A stretch of 64,000 nt of DNA from Micropterus salmoides (Eukaryota > Chordata > Actinopteri > Centrarchiformes > Centrarchidae). The notes under the pieces are model-generated. The model saw only the letters and a program-made list of their open reading frames with translations, did not search any database and was not told where the DNA came from. Positions 61,667 through 64,000 of the stretch are shown here, in pieces (the stretch's first letter is position 1; every line of letters begins with the position of its first letter). The DNA lies in assembly GCF_014851395.1 (NCBI RefSeq), contig NW_024040596.1, forward strand, positions 12,010,901 through 12,074,900, given 5' to 3'. The position numbers were made by a program, and so were the translations under genes.

Positions 61667-62736
61667 GGTAACACTTTCTATGAAGGTCATTATTATAATG
61701 ACTTATGCATATATTTATAACATGATATAATGCATCCATAACACATTATAACAATTGTTATGATCACTTACAAACATGCATTAGGCGCTATAGCAAAGTT
61801 CATAACGTATTATGACCTGTTGATGTTTTATAACTAATAGTAATACCAGGTTGTATCAATGTGCGGCAAGAATCTCCGACAATGTTCCATTGTACATTAT
61901 AACCACCGACTCCGCCTCGTTATGAATACACTTTAGTCAGCCTTTAGAATTAGTGATATAAAATGGAATAATAGCTTATAGTAATGTTTAATGTTATATA
62001 GCATGTCTTTCTTTGCTTTATGTAAAGTGTTAAAATGTCCATCCCTGTATAATATATTACAGGTGGACATAATACCATATGAACTAATTATAAGACCTTA
62101 TAACACGTAATTGTTTGCTTTAAGTAAAGTGACACATTTTGCGCAGGAAAACAGCTTTTATTTATGTTTCTTCACTTTATGAACAATCTGTATGGATTTT
62201 GAACATTTTGCAGTTTAGCACAAAAACACAACATAATTAAATCAAGGACACTCATTCTCAGGGCGGTGAAAGATCGCTCAAGAGAAGACCTGTTGCCGAC
62301 CATAACATCATGTAAGAAGAGGCTCAGATGTTGTCACAGATGAATGGCGAGCCTATGGACAGGCCCTAACAGATACAGTGGACAATTAAAGACAACCAAG
62401 CAAATAAAGACATGCTACATAACTTTAAACATTACTATAAGCTATTATTCCATTTTATATCACTAATTGTAAATGGTGACTAAAGTGTATTTATAACGAG
62501 GCGGAGTCGGTGGTTATAATGTGATGGAACATAGATTCTTGCCGCACACTGGTATTACTATTAGTTATAAAACATTAAATCAAAAGGTCATAATACATTA
62601 TGAACTTGGCTATAGCGCCTAATGCATGTTTGTAAGTGATCATAACAATTGTTATAATGTCTTATGGACGCATTATATCGTGTTATAAATGTATGCATAA
62701 GTCATTATAACGATGACCTTCATAGAAAGTTTTACC
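61667..62736. mobile_element. Foldback (long inverted-repeat) DNA element
   Basis: The left arm (61667 to about 62032) and right arm (about 62394-62736) are reverse complements over roughly 350 bases with only scattered mismatches. The left arm has about 13 extra bases near 61856. Shared blocks include CACTTACAAACATGCATTAG, ACCACCGACTCCGCCTCGTT and TATAAAATGGAATAATAGCT. Outer ends are GGTAACACTTTCTATGAAGG and (reverse complement) GGTAAAACTTTCTATGAAGG. CATATT occurs just outside both ends and may be a partial target duplication. The central 360 bases contain no convincing transposase. The single strand would form a long hairpin. Confidence 0.85.
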
Positions 62737-64000
62737 CATATTAAGTATGTGTGTTTGTCGACCCCTTTTCTGCTATGTAATGACTGTGTTATTACATGTA
62801 GTTTGACTGGTCCTGACAAGCAGTGATTGTGTGACGTTTGTGATTGTTGTGATTGTGTTTATTTTTCACCTCATCACCTCCCAGTATTACACAGTAAGTT
62901 GTAAAGTTTATTTTCATCACTCACTTTAGTGCCTTGCACAAGATAATAAGTGTAAGGAAGATGCAGTAATTGGTTTCTTTTTTATTTCACGTTTCGTTTT
63001 TTGACGCTGGAAAAGAATTGAGCCATTGTCCGCTTGTCACAACAGCAGACTGCAGAAACTGCCTGGGGAATATTTTGAACAAGGGAGCTCTTTTCAGTTG
63101 TGTTGCAACTTAGAAGTGTGACATAACTCAGAAACAATCCTTCCTACTCTTTCTGTTTCTCACTGTAGGCGTAATAGTGTCTCATTATCACAGTGGATGC
63201 ATCACAAGACACAGTGTTTTAATCTGCCTCATTTCAAGACCAAGATTTCTACTAAAAAACAGATGAAGTCAGTGCTGGTGGTGGGAACCATGGTCAAAGG
63301 TTAAAGGCTGAATCCTGTGTCACAGTAGATCCTGAGGCAAGAGAATACGTTTTGAATTTTCCCAACTTGAAATGTTTGGGAGCGCTTGATCTGCCGAGCA
63401 TATTGAAGTCGGCAGCAGCCAGTGAATCTGAATCAGTTTTGTAAGTAGAGTTGGCAGGCAGACTCCTCTGTTTGTCTGTCTGTCTAAATATGAGACGAGC
63501 CCTTCAGGGGATATTTTCTCCCCTATCCCCCTCGTCCATTTTCTTTTTGGGTCTCACTGTCGTTATCCCCTCTCTCATCCCTCTTCCTCTCGTCAACTTT
63601 CTGTCTTTCTTGCTTTCTTTCTTCTGTTCATTCCTTTGTTAGTTTGCTCGGTGATCCTTTGTTAAGTAGGTTCTTCTCTTAAATACCATTTTTCATCTGT
63701 CCTTAATCGCTCTAATCTATATGCGTGTGACGCTCAGAGACAGATACTATTTTATTCTACAAAAAGCCCAACCTTTTCTGTGATGACCTGCAAAAGCCTC
63801 TTGACATGTCATGACAATCTTATTTGTAACATAATGCATTTCCTGCAGTTGGGGTTGGGGTAAGTTATTTTGTTTGAATTTATGAAAAGGTTTAGCTCAT
63901 GATTACAGTCTGGCAGCAAAACATAATCATGAAATGAACTTTACTGAGTACATATGCTTCAAATCCGAATTGAAGTTTTTATTTATATAACTAAGATTAG
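62737..64000. other. Gene-free right edge
   Basis: No exon or element is recognised. A CT-rich stretch at about 63460-63640 gives the only open frame (63451-63642), which is low complexity. A gene may lie beyond the window, but nothing at this edge identifies it. Confidence 0.55.

Noticed and set aside
1..64000. CRISPR array, operon, phage or bacterial system
   Set aside because: No regularly spaced short direct repeats with unique spacers, no dense gene packing, and all genes are split by spliceosomal introns.

Overview
The window is vertebrate nuclear DNA, almost certainly from a teleost fish. Its genes are split into many short exons with canonical GT..AG introns. Long (TG)n/(CA)n tracts are common, and the transposon remnants are of types usual in fish: hAT, PIF/Harbinger-like, Tc1/mariner, L2/Rex1-type LINE tails and V-SINE-like tails. 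There is no bacterial-type gene organisation, no CRISPR array, and no rRNA or tRNA gene that I can support.

Three genes are readable, all on the + strand and in the same orientation. (1) 2060-10510 is snx4, the endosomal sorting nexin 4. It has 14 coding exons and an intact 437-residue frame, with a PX domain followed by a BAR region. A perfect NRF1-type palindrome lies just upstream of the start codon. (2) 14191-30511 is a cd99-type type I membrane glycoprotein. It has a signal peptide, a long acidic Thr/Pro-rich ectodomain with a decapeptide repeat, the diagnostic CD99 transmembrane/juxtamembrane exon, and a short tail. Intron 1 is about 6.2 kb. Part of the 3' half of the gene has been tandemly duplicated, leaving an apparently dead exon copy. 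(3) 38064-46766 is a membrane-type arylsulfatase of the STS/ARSD/ARSH group. It carries the Cys-x-Pro-Ser-Arg formylglycine motif, a transmembrane hairpin and a long last exon. One base appears to be missing in its fourth coding exon. Cd99 next to an STS-type arylsulfatase recalls the human Xp22.3/PAR1 order (CD99, XG, GYG2, then the ARS cluster), which supports both identifications.

The rest is intronic or intergenic. 1-2002 holds no recognisable gene. 10511-14190 is snx4 3' UTR and spacer with a V-SINE-like tail. 30512-38063 is cd99 3' UTR followed by a nest of DNA transposons: a PIF/Harbinger-like element sits inside a larger terminal-inverted-repeat element. Arylsulfatase intron 5 contains a second PIF/Harbinger-like element split by an L2/Rex1-type LINE. 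From 46767 to the end I find no host gene, only mobile-element relics: a Tc1/IS630-type transposase remnant on the minus strand at about 50 kb, a Tc1-type remnant at 55.2-56.0 kb, a complete-ended hAT derivative with an 8-bp target duplication at 57.1-58.0 kb, a LINE remnant at 58.3-58.8 kb, and a 1.07-kb foldback element with arms of about 350 bp at 61.7-62.7 kb.

I found no previously undescribed multi-gene system. The items most worth checking are the arylsulfatase frameshift with its possible splice rescue, the duplicated cd99 exon unit, the cd99 decapeptide minisatellite, and the nested, foldback and hAT elements.
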